NCBI RefSeq assembly: GCF_901709675.1
Contig: NC_051104.1
Coordinates: forward strand, 2,421,001-2,485,000
Direction of reading: 5' to 3'
Source: Syngnathus acus
Lineage: Eukaryota > Chordata > Actinopteri > Syngnathiformes > Syngnathidae
Length of the DNA stretch: 64,000 bases
Made by a program: the position numbers and the translations under genes. Below are positions 1 through 13,700 of the stretch, one piece after another. The notes under the pieces were generated by a model, which ran no database searches, was not told the DNA's origin, and saw only the letters and a program-made list of their open reading frames with translations. How positions within the stretch are numbered: the stretch's first letter is position 1; each line of letters opens with the position of its first letter.

Positions 1-125
1 TTGTCTCGCCATACGTCAACAGCAAAGAGCACTTAGCCGCATGCTAATTAGCACTCACATTTTGAGTGGTTTACCGTACACTTCTGCTGGCTCCACAGAG
101 AGGCACAAGTTCTAACTAGGACGAT

Positions 126-131
126 TTTATT
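126..131 (-). promoter_or_regulatory. second candidate polyadenylation signal AATAAA
   Basis: The plus strand reads TTTATT, giving AATAAA on the cdh7 strand about 1050 nt after the stop. It could be an alternative distal site. Confidence 0.3.
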
Positions 132-337
132 AAAATTCAAATAACCGAGTCAAGTTAATTTGAAATCGCTACTGTGGATAAAAAAGCTTAAATGGGCCTT
201 ACATGTTGGGAGATGTGCAAAGAACCTCACGTTTAAATCAGTTTGGCGCACAGCAGACGTATGTGAACGAGCCGAGATTATAAATCGATAGCTGGAAAAA
301 GACATCTAACAACTCTGCGGTTTGACTGTATAGCAAT

Positions 338-343
338 TTTATT
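338..343 (-). promoter_or_regulatory. candidate polyadenylation signal AATAAA
   Basis: The plus strand reads TTTATT, i.e. AATAAA on the cdh7 strand, about 840 nt after the stop codon. It is the first such hexamer I noticed in the 3' flank. Confidence 0.35.
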
Positions 344-1177
344 TCATGAAAAAAAAGTAAAAAAAAAAAAAAATCACAATCTTGCCTGCTGAAAATAAAT
401 AACAACACCCATCGGTTGAAAGTGTGAGAAGGGAAAACCAAACGTAAACAACACAAGGTGGTTTTCGTACAGTGAGCGCGTGTTCCATGAATGAAGGTGA
501 CCATCCATGCTGGACTACAAAAGCAAAAACTTCACAGTTCCACCTCAGCGCTGAAAGACCGGCACGCTTCTTCTTCTAACGTCTAAGCGGTGTCAATGTC
601 ACACAATCAAGAGCAATAAGAATCTAAAAAAAAAAAAAAGCCCGACCCGACAAAGTCGAGGAGGACTGCTTTTATCTCTAACAGGAGAATGAGGATTACA
701 AAAATGAGACAAGAGCGACATTTCAACGTGGCGAGGGCTGAGACGTCAAGCCGTCGCTTTTTCGATTGACTCACTTGCTTAGCATGATGCGCGACTTGTT
801 TGAGGCACCTCCCCCCACCAGCACACTTCAAAACGAGACAAACGTACTCACAAAGAGTTTCAGGACGACCCTCAAGTGTAAGATCGGTGGCTTTTCTGCT
901 TGGCCAGTTGGGCGTGTGCATTCCAAAGATTCCAAACTTGGGTCGATTTTTGATGATCTTTTTGGATGGCTGTCAGACACCCTTTGGAAACGCACCTCCC
1001 GCTTGGTGTTACGCAATCAGCGTCTGTAGCGCACAACCCCAACAAGAAACTTCAACTTGAGTCGACTGAAGTGAGATCCGTCTGAGGAGTTAAACGAGGC
1101 CCAAAGCTTTTTCAAGCGTCTTTCGCTTCGCTCACTGCGTCTTGTCTTTGAATCTCTCCCACTAAATTGCTCATCCG

Positions 1178-1737
1178 TCAGTGTCCTCCTCTTCCTGCAT
1201 TCAAAGGCTTCAAGAAGACGCCGGCGGCGCCGTCGGCGTTGCCGTAGAGGTCGGCCAGTTTCTTGAAGCGCGGCCCCCAGTTGCTGAGGTAATCATAGTT
1301 CTGCTCCGAGTCGGTGCTGAGCGACTCCAGCGAGCTGAGTGAGTCGGCCACCGAGCCGCTGCCCTCGAAGGCGTACGTCTGCAGCGAGTCGTACGGCGGC
1401 GCCCACGGGTCCACGTCGGCGTCCTTCAGACGGTCCCAGATGAACTCACGGAACACCACGTTGTCCGGGAGTGACTTGTAGGCCGGGCGGGTCGCCGCCG
1501 AGCTGGCGGGCGTGTACTGGAAGAAGGTGGGCGTGTCCGGGGTGACGTCCCGCCGCGCGCCGGGGTCTCGGATGACGTTGAGGTTGCGCAAGGCCACCAT
1601 GTCGAAGGCCTCCGTGTCCTCCTCGCCACCGCCCTCGTCGTCGTAGCGGACGATGTTCTCCCGGATGTCACGCTCCTCCTCCAGGATGAGCGGAACCTTC
1701 CGCCGCCGGCGCGCCGTCACGATGAGGAGGACGATCG
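1178..1737 (-). CDS. cdh7: cdh7 coding exon 11: membrane helix end and cytoplasmic tail
   Basis: Encodes residues 631-816 and TGA in 560 nt. [14 protein letters not shown] completes the helix and stop-transfer. The p120-catenin region follows ([16 protein letters not shown]), then [10 protein letters not shown] and the beta-catenin-binding segment. That segment ends in the Ser-rich [18 protein letters not shown] and the terminal [13 protein letters not shown]. The acceptor is CTTCCGCAG|CGATC. Compared with remembered mammalian CDH7, there are about 10 extra residues after RRDVTP (698-713) and a longer terminus after LYG (20 residues, ending NAGRGGH). Confidence 0.95.
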
Positions 1738-4700
1738 CTGCGGAAGACAGATGGTGGAGTCAGTATGGAGTGACAAACGACGCTCTTCAGACGCCATCAA
1801 ATTGTTGGCGGCGCCATTAGCAAAACGCTTCAGACGCGGCGGAGATGCAAATGACTTTGAAGCACAAGGAGCAAAACAAGCTAACGATCCATCCGTCTCG
1901 ACGAGGTCCAATCATCTTTCTTCTAACATAAGTGAGCCCGTGACATAACCTTAGCGCCACCGCCGTTCTGAAACCAGGAAGCGTCGACGAGCCGAGTGGC
2001 ATGGCTTTGAGCTTGCGGCGCATTAGCGGCTGAAAATAACTCTCCGCCCAAGCAAAGTGGCAAATGTCGAATCGTCCTCCATCCATCAATGTCAAGCTGC
2101 TGCCAGCAAAATATCATTTCGCGGCCCACGTTTCCTTTTGGCGCCAGCCCCCTTCGGTCGCTAATCACGTAGCAAACGGAAGAAATTGACCCGCCGACGA
2201 CTTTTCTCTGGCACTCGCAAGGGCATCGGTCCCAAACGTGACGGCTCGGGATTTAGCATCGGCGTTTCTTGGAGTCCTCCAATCCCAACCGATGTTAAGT
2301 TCAAAAAGTCGTAATTTTAATCGCGACTTCAAGTCCGATTGCTGTTTTTCTAACGTGGATTACAGGAAAAGTGTGCCGTGTTCCTTTTTGACAAATTCCT
2401 TCTCGTATCCTCAAATAACCTCAAAGGTCTTTGTAAACGTACGCCAAACTGTCAGTTGTCGTCTCCTTTCGCCTTTCGTAAACAATTACGCTGCCGAAAC
2501 GCACGAATGCTGTCGACGAGCGCCGTCAAGGCAAAAAAGATGACAAGTGGTTGCCGTGTGAAGACGGACGGATGGACGGACGACAGACCCGAGTGGACGG
2601 GAGAAAAGAAAATCTAAGCGCTCCATCGCATCCTAATTGGCCCTCAAGAGGATTGTGCACCTAAATGATGGCGCCATAGTTGTCAGGATGCCTCGCTTTA
2701 AAAAGATTTCCATCATCAAGAAAATACAAAGTAGACCTCAAGGAGGGACAATTTTCAACGGTGAAAAATGATCATTTTATCAAATTCATCCAAGTTTCGA
2801 CGGCTGCCGTCGACATTATTCAGGAAACACGGGAGCGGACCGATGAGTGGAGGCGAGGCCGACTTCTTACCCAGCAGTGTGAGGATGCAGCCCAGAATGG
2901 CCAAGAGAGCGCCGGTACCGAGACCGGTGGCGGCGTAGGCCACGGCGCCGCACGCCAGGGGAACGCCGTCGGCGTCGCACTCGCACACGCGCACCGACAG
3001 CGTGTTGGTACTACTCAGGGCCGGGCTGCCGCTGTCGGCGATCAGCACGGGCAGCCGGTACGCCGGCTGCTCGCGTCTCCGGAAGGCGCCGCGTTTGGTC
3101 AGTACGGACGCCGTGTTATCTGGAACCGACACACACCAAAAGACGGCAAATGTGGAGGTTTTTATGCTGGCAAAATGAAAACAAAAGTCTAGGGCTAGCA
3201 TTTCCATAGACCAGTAGTATATAAATAAGTAAACAAACAAGAAATGATTGTTATCATTTGTTAGCTGGGTTTGATTCGGAAATCTAAGAAGAGAAAACAT
3301 GGCATCCTTGAATGAAAGTGCTTGGTTACCTTTGTTGTCCCGGAGGGTGAAGTTGAGATTTCCCGCCACGGCGGCATCCAAGGAGAAGAAGAAGCGATGA
3401 CCGTTCTGAGGCTCGTCCTTATCCACGCCGCTCACCGTCTGAATCACCTGCCAAGAAGACCAAAACAAGCCTTTGAAAATCCAATGCAATATTTGTAGTG
3501 TGTGGGTGGGCGGAAGGCAGACGACAGCTTTGACAATGGCGTCAAGGTGGGAGTCGCTGACTCATTCCCCTCAAAAGCTGACGACTCCTTCGCAGCCCCG
3601 CCGGCCCTCCCCGACAACTTATCGGGCCAGGCAGACCCGCTGTACTGACAACATTACAAAAAGAAAATTCAAAACAAAAAAGTCCGGTTTTTCTCACTTG
3701 TATGCCAACACGTGGAGGTGGCGCCAAAACGATCACAAAATGTCGCTTCGGCTTCATTGGGGAGGACAAAAAAAAACGTGATCGGGAGAGCTGGAGCTAT
3801 AAATCCGCCTGTTGATGAGAACGCACCATACGGCGGCATCAGTCACAGGGACGCGTTTCGTTTCTTTATCGGCGAAGACGTCGATACGGCATCGGGATTA
3901 GCCGAGACCGAACCTGTACCGAATGTTGTGACAGCTTGCCAAAAGCCGCCATTCAACGGGCAGATCGCGCAAGCTATGTTATGGAAATCTGGATAGCGCG
4001 ATCAACAACAAGGAGGAGGAGGCGGCCCGGCCCTTGCGCAATTTCAACCTTTTCATGTCCTTTGAGTGGCGAGGACGGATCGGCGGCTTATCGGCAAGAA
4101 GGCGGCGGCGAGAAAAGACGCCCTCCCCCCAGGAAATCTAGACTTAAATCAAACACTTTGTAATGCATAACGCCTTTCATTAGCCCGAATGAGGAGGCCC
4201 GCGAGTCGGCGGATGAAAACGTTCCTGCCGCCTCCAAAAGGCAAATGAAGAGTTGTGAGCGAAGTGCTTTGTTTTTGAAAATCTTCAGACTGCTGCTGGC
4301 CGAAGCACCGCTTTTGCAAGTTGGACAAATTCAACAGCAGTCGACCAACAAATAAGCGCGTTCCGAGCATGAAGTTGTTTTTCATGGCCAAAGAGTCATG
4401 CGAAGACTCGAGGGGGCGAATCCCGAGGGAGCTTGTCATCATTCATGCATGAACGGGCTCAAAAACTGACCTATTTAATTCATGAATATTATGCAAATGA
4501 GAAGTCCCAACATGAATAATTCTCCTCCCCGTATTGCTTGCAAATGTTTTCCGTGGTGAAGCTTTTGCACCATTCGAACGCGCAGTGGCGGATGCTGGTT
4601 AATTTCGGCCGACGTCATAAAATGTGTTGCGGGTTGGCGCCCTTGAAATGAAACGGACGCCACCTAACACACAAGCCCCGCCCCCTCTGGAAAAAGCCAA

Positions 4701-7700
4701 TTATCTCGCAGTGTGGCTACTTGAATGCTTTCTCAAAAAAATTGTCTTCGCGGGAGCTGACACACGTTTGGAAGAGAAACGCGAACATCACATCTGACAG
4801 CGAACACGCCCGGGTGCCTTCTTTGACATCGACAAAGAAAGGAAACCCGTCCGCGTGGAATATTCAAACGCGTATTAGCAGACGCAGCCGAGCGAGCGTC
4901 TTTGAAGCAAACGCAAACTTCGAGATCAAGGCGTGGAGTGGAAATAAGCGCGCCGTCGACGAGGTGGCACTTGTCGCCGTGGCGATATGACAGCTGTCAG
5001 CGGGGACGTGTGGGGGCACGCGGCTTTCGCAGCTTTCCATCAGCGCCCTAAACATCACCCGCATGTGACACCCGCCGTGACAGGGCGGCGGCCTGCTCGA
5101 CCTGATGCGGATTACGCGAGCGTTGCCATCCCGCCGTGTGATCCGATGATGTTTTTTTATAGCTTGCCGCATGTTTGTTTTCACCTCACCTTGCGCCTTG
5201 CAGGCTGAAGTGATAATTTGGACGGATAGGCGATGACATCGTCACTCGCACGCGGTTGATGTGGAAGTGATGCCAAAGTGCAGTTGAGACCGCAGCTGGC
5301 GATGCACTTTGCACTTCAGGGAGAGACGAGATATTAAAAAGGGGTAAAAAAAACCGACGAGGCAAATTTAAAGCAAATTAGTCCCAATGCACTTCAATTT
5401 ATTTGGGCGCAAAAGTAAAGATAGATTTTTTTTTACTGTCGATGATTGTGTACAAGATCCATTTTGATAACTTGGCACAATGGGAGGGAAAAAAAGACGT
5501 TTTAAAATAGTTTGCTTGTTTTATCAGCGCGCCTGGCTGGCACTTCTGATAAGGGGAAAAAACAAAGAACTGCTCTCAAAATGTCTTTCCTCTTTTGTTT
5601 TAAGTACCCCAAAAAATGCAATCAGAAAATGACAACACACAAAAAAACTTCGAGATCAGACGTCGGCATTCGCCTCTTCTGATTCTTGAAGCAGACATCA
5701 AACAAGTCTCTCGATATCTCAACTATTGTTGCGTCGTCGTCATTACGCTCTTAGCTCAACTTTCTCAAAGTCACAAACAGCCTCGAGATCTCAATCGTGA
5801 CAATCCATCAATCATTCATGCAAAATGTCAAGCGTGCTTGACTTGACTTCTTTCTATTCATGTCATTTTTTTTATTTTTACAATGTGCCATTGTTTGCCG
5901 AGGTTGAATCAGTAACAAGGAAGGGGTTGAAAGTATCTCTTGAAACACGGGGACTAAAAATAACTCCTAAAAAATCGACTTAAAGGGGAACTAAATGTTC
6001 ATATTTTCCATGGGTGGCCATGACGGCAAGGGATGCAGAATGCAAGACCAGGTGTGCTCATAGATAGAATGCGGCGGGGGCCGGGGCTGCCCTGGCCACC
6101 CCATCAATTAATAAAGATGGCAAAGTGCAGATGCCGTCGATGATCCGTGACAAGCGTCAAGTGCGTTAATTAGGCCCGACCGCTGCAGGTTATTCCCATG
6201 GCCGCCAAGCCCGCCATTTGATTTCATCTTCGGAGCAGCTAGCGGGCGTGACAGCCAGTGGGCGGCCTCAGCGAGGGGACACGGCCATTACTGGACTGCC
6301 GCACACGCTAAAAGAGCAGTTCAATTAATTTCAAATCAGCACTCTGACATGTTGCCAGTCCGACATTTCATCTCTTTTATTGCATCGCAACTGCTAGAAA
6401 CTGACCGGGTCCGATTAAAACGGTCGCCACAACAAGGTCACGTCACACATTTGCCTCAAAGGTTGACTTTGGAGAGAAGATCGAGAAAAAGGACCTTTGG
6501 GCCACAAAGCAAGGACCTTCTGAACCTCGAGCTAAATGAATAAAAATAATTAGATGTGTTTTTATCATTCTGTTGCTGATGTTCTGATCCTCCAGAAGGA
6601 CGAAATAAACAGACTGATTAGCAACATTCCGCTTGAGACGTGTCTGGGCCCGCTTTGATTGCTTCGGCGCGGTCACATTCACATCAGGAATGAATTACGG
6701 TGGCGCTCGTAGGTCGTGGTGGTGGTGGGGGGGGGGGGGTGTAAATGCGCAACGCGTATCGGAGCGGAGTGCTGGCGTGAGATTGATGGCTGATAGAAAG
6801 CCGCCGCTGCTTTTGTTCAGCAATAATCATCGGCGGACAAGTGGAAAGGACGATAATCATCCAGCGGCGGCGGCGGCGAGGGCTTTGTCGATAACGCCGG
6901 TGGCTAATGAAGACGCAATGTTTACGCTAATAACGACTCGAGGGTGACGTGCGGGTAAAACAATTTCATTTCAGCTTCAACTGCACTTAGCCGCTTTGAT
7001 TTCTAATGATTTTGAAAATTAACACAAAAGAAGCAGGAAAAAGTCTCCGAGCCAAATCGGAACTCCTTCCTGCATACCAATCAAATCACTTTTTTTGCCA
7101 CTCTCATCTCAGACAAAAGTAGTGTGCGACATCTTCAACAAGGCCCTGTCTCGATTGCAGCCCGCCACTGAGGCTGGCCAATGGCGTGCCCCCGTCAGCC
7201 GCTGCCTGATTGCCTTCCCCAAAAGCTGGAGAAATCAGCACGACGGCCACTCAGGTCATTTAGCAACAACCTGGCCGAATGCGAACACATGGAAAGAAAA
7301 AGCTTCACGCAGGCAAGCAAGGTTGAGGAGGGACGTACCGTGCCCGCCGGCGCGTTTTCACACACCAGCGTCTCGTAGTCGATGGCGAAGACGGGCGCGT
7401 TGTCGTTGACGTCCAGCACGGTGATGACGGCCGCGCCTTTGCCGATTTGGTTGGGGTCTTCTGAAAGACGGACAAAAGGAGCGGCGCTCATATCACTTTT
7501 GCTTTACGACTTCCCGCGCCAACGCCTAAACGTCTGTGGCCGGGCGCAGCGGACACTAATTCGGCTTGGCGGGCCCGGCCCGAGATGATGCGCTGACATT
7601 CAGAGGGCTGACGCAGCGGACACAGAAAAAAAGGACGCGCAGCACCCCGGGGCCACTGGCAAGCATGTTGCGCTGACATGGAGGCTGGCGGACACCCGCT

Positions 7701-10700
7701 CCGCAGCTGCCAATTGCGTCTGAGCGCCACTACGTCACACGAGGAGGAAAAATAAAAACCCCGAGTCATGACCTCCCCCAGTCGGGTCGGGTCAGAGCAA
7801 CTGTCCTCACGCGTGACTTCATTCTCACTGACAGCACTACAAAATCTTTATGGAGTGCCGTGGCGCCACATTTGCACGCCCCCAACGCGCTCAATTAGGA
7901 CTCCGACTCTTCTTGATTGCCTTATAAATAGCCCAGACAAGCCACGGAGGAAAAAAAACAAAAAAACATGAGACACACGAGGCGACGGTTGCGCTTGACT
8001 CACGACTCTCGATGGCGAGGATGGTGATGTTGTGCACCGAGTTGGCCTCGCGGTCCAGCGGCTTGGCCGTGCTGATGATGCCACTCAGCGCGTCCACGTT
8101 GAAGAAGCGCTCCATGTCTGTGTTGCGGTCGATCGAATACCTGCAAAGCAGCGCACACCCCTCAGTCAACTTGCACAATCTTTTTAAAAAACTGAAACGC
8201 ATGCGTGCAAAATCAACACATGTTAATAACATCGATGTCATTATTTTGTTTATTATTTTATTTATTTTTATTTATTATTGTATTTTTTATTTTTTTCATG
8301 TATTATTTTATTTTTTAGATAATTTTTTTATGAGAACATTGTAAGTTCAATTAGCCTTTTTTTAAAACTGAAATGCATGCGTGCAAAATCAATACGTTAA
8401 CATCGATGTCATTATTTTGTTCATTATTTTATTCATTTTTTATATTTTTATTTATTATTGTATTTTTTTAATTTTTTTACTTATTTTATTTTTTATATAA
8501 TTTTTTTATGAGAACATTGCAAGTTCAATTAGCTCCCACCTATTGACTATTACAGCAAAATAATTTGACTGCGGTGGCGCCATTAGTTCCGCAATCTTCT
8601 TCAATTCGTCTGGTGTGTTGGAAAAAATCATTTCGCAGACGCTGATAACAACCAAGAAAGAAAAAAAAGAAGTACAATGCTGCAGTAATTTGATTTTCTG
8701 ATTAGGGCTAGTAACAATTGTGATGGAACATTGACTCAATTCATTCAATTAATACAAAGTGGGGAGGGGGGGGGGGTGGAGAGCGGGGGTCACCCGTACG
8801 ACACCCGACAGATTGTCAACGTAACGTTTGGAAGCGAAAAGGCCACGGTGGTAAGCCTTGACTAAAAGACTTAAAACAATGCCCTTTTCTGGCTTCAAGA
8901 TGGCATTTGACTTTTGCAGATGCTGCACACCCCCTCCACCTCTGCTCCCCTCCCCCCAAGCACAAACGGTGCCATCTGGCAACGCTCATGACGGCCACAT
9001 GGGGGACCTTTCATTGTGATTACTTCTGAGTCCACCCCAACACAATGCTCAAGTTCTCACAAGAAAATAAAGTGACATTCCGTCGTACCTGATGCTGCTG
9101 TCGGAGGTGTCCGGATCGTGGGCCGACACCTTCCCGATGGACGTGCCCACCCGGGCGCCCTCGGAGACGGACATGGTGCTGAGCGGCGAGGCGAAGACGG
9201 GCACCTCGTCCACGTCCTCCACGCTCACCTTGAGCGAGGTGGTGTCGCTGAAGGGGCCCAAGTTCAGGAAGTTGGAGTCGATGTTCCTGTTGGTGGCCTC
9301 CACCCGCAGAGAGAAGCTGTTCTTGCTTTCAAAGTCCAGAGGCTGACAGAGGGGAGGGGGGGGTACTATTAAGGAGCCGTTACTACTGACGGATCGTCGT
9401 CACGGCGACACAGACGTCGTCGTATCACTTTGGTGTTTAATGCAACATGCGAGCGCATCAATTTGACACTTTGATCGGCGCGTCCGAATAATTGCTTGGC
9501 AACGACAAATCAAAGACAGACAGAGATCCATTTGGCACGCCTGACATGGATGGTCACAATTTAGCAGGATTTGGACTATTTATTGTCCTTTTTTGTGGAG
9601 GCGGTTTCATGTAGCGAAAGCATCGGTTGTCATGGCGGCGCCATGTGGTTTACACAATTCAGACCGCTTGGAAACTAGCACTTTAGGGGAAGGGGAAACA
9701 ACTGAGCAGCTGCTTAGAAGCTTTTCGAAAAAAAACATTTGCACATGAATGAGCTATAAAGCAAAAGTGCCAAATCGGACATTAATGATGTGAGCTAGTG
9801 ATTGTTGCTAGCTGGCGTTGGCTTGGCTGTACCTTTAACAGGAGGAGGACTCCCTCCTGCGTGTTCTCGTCCGTGGTGATGTTGAAGACGCCGGGCCCAT
9901 CGCCGTCCATGATCCTGTAGTCCATCTCGGCGTTGGGACCCATGTCGGAGTCGGCTGCCTTGATCCGGGCCACCACCGACTGCACGGGAAGCGACTCCAG
10001 CACCGTGTATTGGTTGACCTCTGGGAACAAAAGGTCAGATGCAAGATTGGAAGCGAGCTCATGAGGCTACCAAGGGCAACGTGGTGGAAAATGTTTGCCA
10101 ACGAGAAACTGACCAAATTTTTCGAAGAGGTTTTGGACTTTGGAGCACAGCCAACAAAATAGAATAATTGGGGCCAGTCTTTATTTATGTAGGCGGTAAA
10201 TATTAAAAGCATCTCGGTTGCCGTGGTGACCAGACGTTGACAAGACTCTGTGCGGAGGCACGATTTTGGATCCAAACTTCTAATCGGCTTTTAAAAAGCA
10301 CATTTTCACATGAATGAGCGTTGAGTGACACCCCTGGAAAAAAAAAAATTCAAAGCTTTGCCCTCACCTGCTACGGCAGAAATTATAAACGTGAGTACAG
10401 CAGCTTTCATTTCCACACAAAGCTTTAGAACAAGCTCTAATCGTTGGCAAAAAAATTGCGCAATCTGTCATTCACGTCAATGTCTGAGTTCAACTGCGGT
10501 GCAAGCGGTGCGGTCCAAAATTCACTCTCAAGTGCGGCTATACCAATAAGGCCAAAATGATCATCACGATGATTTGGGATCAATGTTGCAATCACCGTTG
10601 CAAATACGGTGAGACTATTCCAAATTGGACAGGCCAACATTTTGTTTCCAATTGAGCAGCCATCCCAAATGATTGCTCCTTAAATGGAAGTTCAACTCCA

Positions 10701-13700
10701 TTGTGAGCTTCGGCTCACTCCGATCCAAGCGTCCACTTCACAAGATTCGATTACGCCATGCGCGGCTCTCTCATTGGCTTTCCCCGAGCTTTTGTCCGAC
10801 CCCTGAAGCGGTCTGGCGAGAATAAAGGAAGGGAATCATATTCATAATCATAATCTCCCCCCAATCGGCGTGACAGAGCTCATTACGAGACCTTTTCTGT
10901 GTTCCTGACAGTGCCCCCCCCCCTCCCCCGTCTAAATGCTAATCTGCCCCACATTGTTTGCGGCCATGTAATCTGTATAATGGCTTTTTAATTTGCCGTG
11001 GAATAGCGGCTCTCTAAAAGGCGAGCGGACCGAGAAAAAAAAATCCAATTTGCTCGTTTTCCACCTTTCCTCCACTGAGTAGCCCGTCCAGGTCCCCTTT
11101 CAGGCCCGCTCCGGGTCTCTAATGCGTTGTAATGGACTGTGAGGAAAATAAGAAAAAATGAACCCAGGTTCATCGCTGTCATGCGCAAAGGCAAAAACGC
11201 AACTCACAGACCCTAACCGAACATGTCTGCCATTTTTCCCAAATATGAATAGAACGTTCTTCTCGGGGCATTTTGGTTCGCTTCATTTCCGGGGCGAATC
11301 CCAACTCGGAACTTTAGGCGAACCCTAACGCGGCAAAATCTACGGGAGTAAAACCAAGTAAGTTCTCCGACAGTTTATCTCCCTGGAGCGACAGCTGGCC
11401 GGATCCGGGATTTAGGCGGCACTGATAAATTGTTGTGCAAACTTCAACGTCTCGGCACACTCCCTCGCCCCGGGAGGCAGCAAATTGACTGGCTGGCGCG
11501 TGGCGGTCCGAGAGCGGCGAGCCAACCGCGGGGTGGCGGGGCTGTTGGTGGCAAACTGATTGCTGGCGCTTTGGATTATATCACATGAAGCCCCAGACGT
11601 CTTTGAATCCCAAAGCTGAGCCAGGAAGCCATTAGCACGCCAGGAAATAAACCCACAACAACAACAACAACTACAAAAAAAAAGGAATCGGATTGATCCC
11701 GATTATCCGATGCCAAAGCTTTGCGCGGTTCTGATGAGGAATGAAGCAGGGAAATTGCCCACCTTGCAGGAAGGCTTTTTAATTTGCTGCTAGCAAAGAC
11801 CAGAACAAAGTGAAGTAGTTAGCGAAGCTGCAAGATTAGCTTAGGTGTTAGAGGTGCTAACACACAAATCAACAAACTAACATACCGTAATTTTCGGACT
11901 ATAAGTCGCACCGGAGTATAAGTCGCACCAGCCATAAAATGCCCAAAAAAGTGAAAAAAAACCATATATATGTATATAAGTCGCTCCTGAGTATAAGTCG
12001 CCCCCCCACCCAAACTATGAAAAAAAACCGCGACTTATAGTCCGAAAATTACGGTACAAACAAATGAAAGAGCTAACAAACATACAAAAAACAAACTTAT
12101 TTACAGAAGAAAAAAGAACAAAAGGCTAGATGACAAAATCAATTTTCAAACCAGCTTTTAAAAAACTAATTAGCCAACTAACAAAGAAAGCAACTAGCAA
12201 ACAAGCTAGCTAACAGACAGAGCCAAGACGGTAGTAACAAAACAAAGGAACAAAACAAATCAACTAAAACGCTAACAAATTATGAAAAGAACAATATAAA
12301 ACTAATCAAAAAGCAACTTAGTTTGGACAGATACGATCCAACATTTCATGGCTTCTTCCTCGGCCAGTCTCTGGCTATTGTTTTCCACAACTATGCCACT
12401 TATGTGCTTAGCGAAGGTTGTTTTCAATTTACCATTCACTCTGAAAGAAGAATTCCAAATTTCTAACTACAAGTGCAGCAAGTGCCTTGCTGACTTTAAA
12501 ATGCTTGGATGCCAATCAACAAAGGAGAGCAAAAATCATGCGCGCCAATAAATCAGACGATATTTGTTGTAAGGCCAAATGTGGTTAAAAGTATCTGAAA
12601 CAAAAGTAGCAATTATGTAAAGTGGCAGTTGAAAGTATCAGTAAGCGCTTCTGAATGAATGTCTCTCCACTCAGCTTATCTCGAGAGCACTTTATCACAT
12701 TATTTATTGCACATGATTTTAATCTACATCAAGTTCAAAAGAGGGGGTAAAAAAAAGCTTGGAGGGGTTCTTTCTGGCTATTTTTTGGTTGCTTTTGTCC
12801 ATAGAGAAATAAAGACGTGTTTTGGAGTCAAATTCATAACTGTCTCAAACGGAAAGCTGAAGGCTCCAAGATGTTCATAGGAAAAACTTTAGCACCAAAA
12901 TCAATCAGTGTTGCCAGGCGGAGGCGGGGCTTACTGTGAGGGAAGCGAGGCGGGTTGTCGTTGACGTCGGTGAGCGTGACGGTGACGGAAGTGGTACCCG
13001 AGAGGCCGCCCATCTGGCCCACCATGTCCTTGGCCTGGATGACCAGCACGTACTGGTCGCGGGTCTCACGGTCCATGTTGGGCAAAGCCGTCCGGATGAC
13101 ACCTGAAGGCACAAGCAAAGCACGTTCGTTAGCGTCTCGCCAAAATTCCTGCAGCATTTTGATGAATGCTTCGTTTTGTTTTTGTTCCAATCACAACCTT
13201 ATCTCCACAACGTTTCCTGATACGTTTTGAAATTCAGGGAAAGTGCGCTAATCCTTCAAAAGCAATCACTGTTGCTTTCAAAGTTAATGACTTGCCGTTC
13301 GTTCATTAAACGACGCTTATTAAAGATTCCCGCCGAACGCGAGAGATTACTTTGTCATTTCTCAGCCGCTCGGCGGTTTGATGGAGCAGATCAAAAGGCA
13401 AATTTCTCGTCATCTTCAAGCGATGAAAAGCGGGAGGGAAACACTGCTCGTTAAACACATAGTTGTGTCCAATCCTCAATTAACCGTGTTGTGTTTAGAC
13501 ACACAATTAGCAGTGTCGCTAATGGAATTAACAAATCAATCGTTAATGAAATAGCCGAGGCAAACGTGACATATATGACAACAAGTCTGCGTGGATGTGA
13601 TTAACAACAATGACTAGAAAGTGCACCATCAAGCTAGTTAGCAACAAGCTAGCGAACATTTTCTAAATGTCTTCATGTTGTTGTTAACCCTGAAAATGAT

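Larger units (their letters stand above)
1..1177 (-). other. cdh7: cdh7 probable 3'UTR and downstream flank
   Basis: Sequence after the TGA at 1178-1180 on the minus strand. It has no supported coding region. It includes A/T homopolymers near 351-373 and 627-640 and two AATAAA signals on the minus strand. The true transcript end is not visible. Confidence 0.5.
3448..7338 (-). other. cdh7 intron 8 (3.9 kb)
   Basis: GT-AG intron. It holds two regions that look like conserved non-coding elements (4440-4640 and 6060-6345), a G-rich run at 6727-6740, and no supported coding sequence. Confidence 0.85.

Noticed and set aside
1426-1671. Frames overlapping the last cdh7 exon
   Set aside because: Shadow frames of a GC-rich coding exon; the same applies to frames over the other ten exons.
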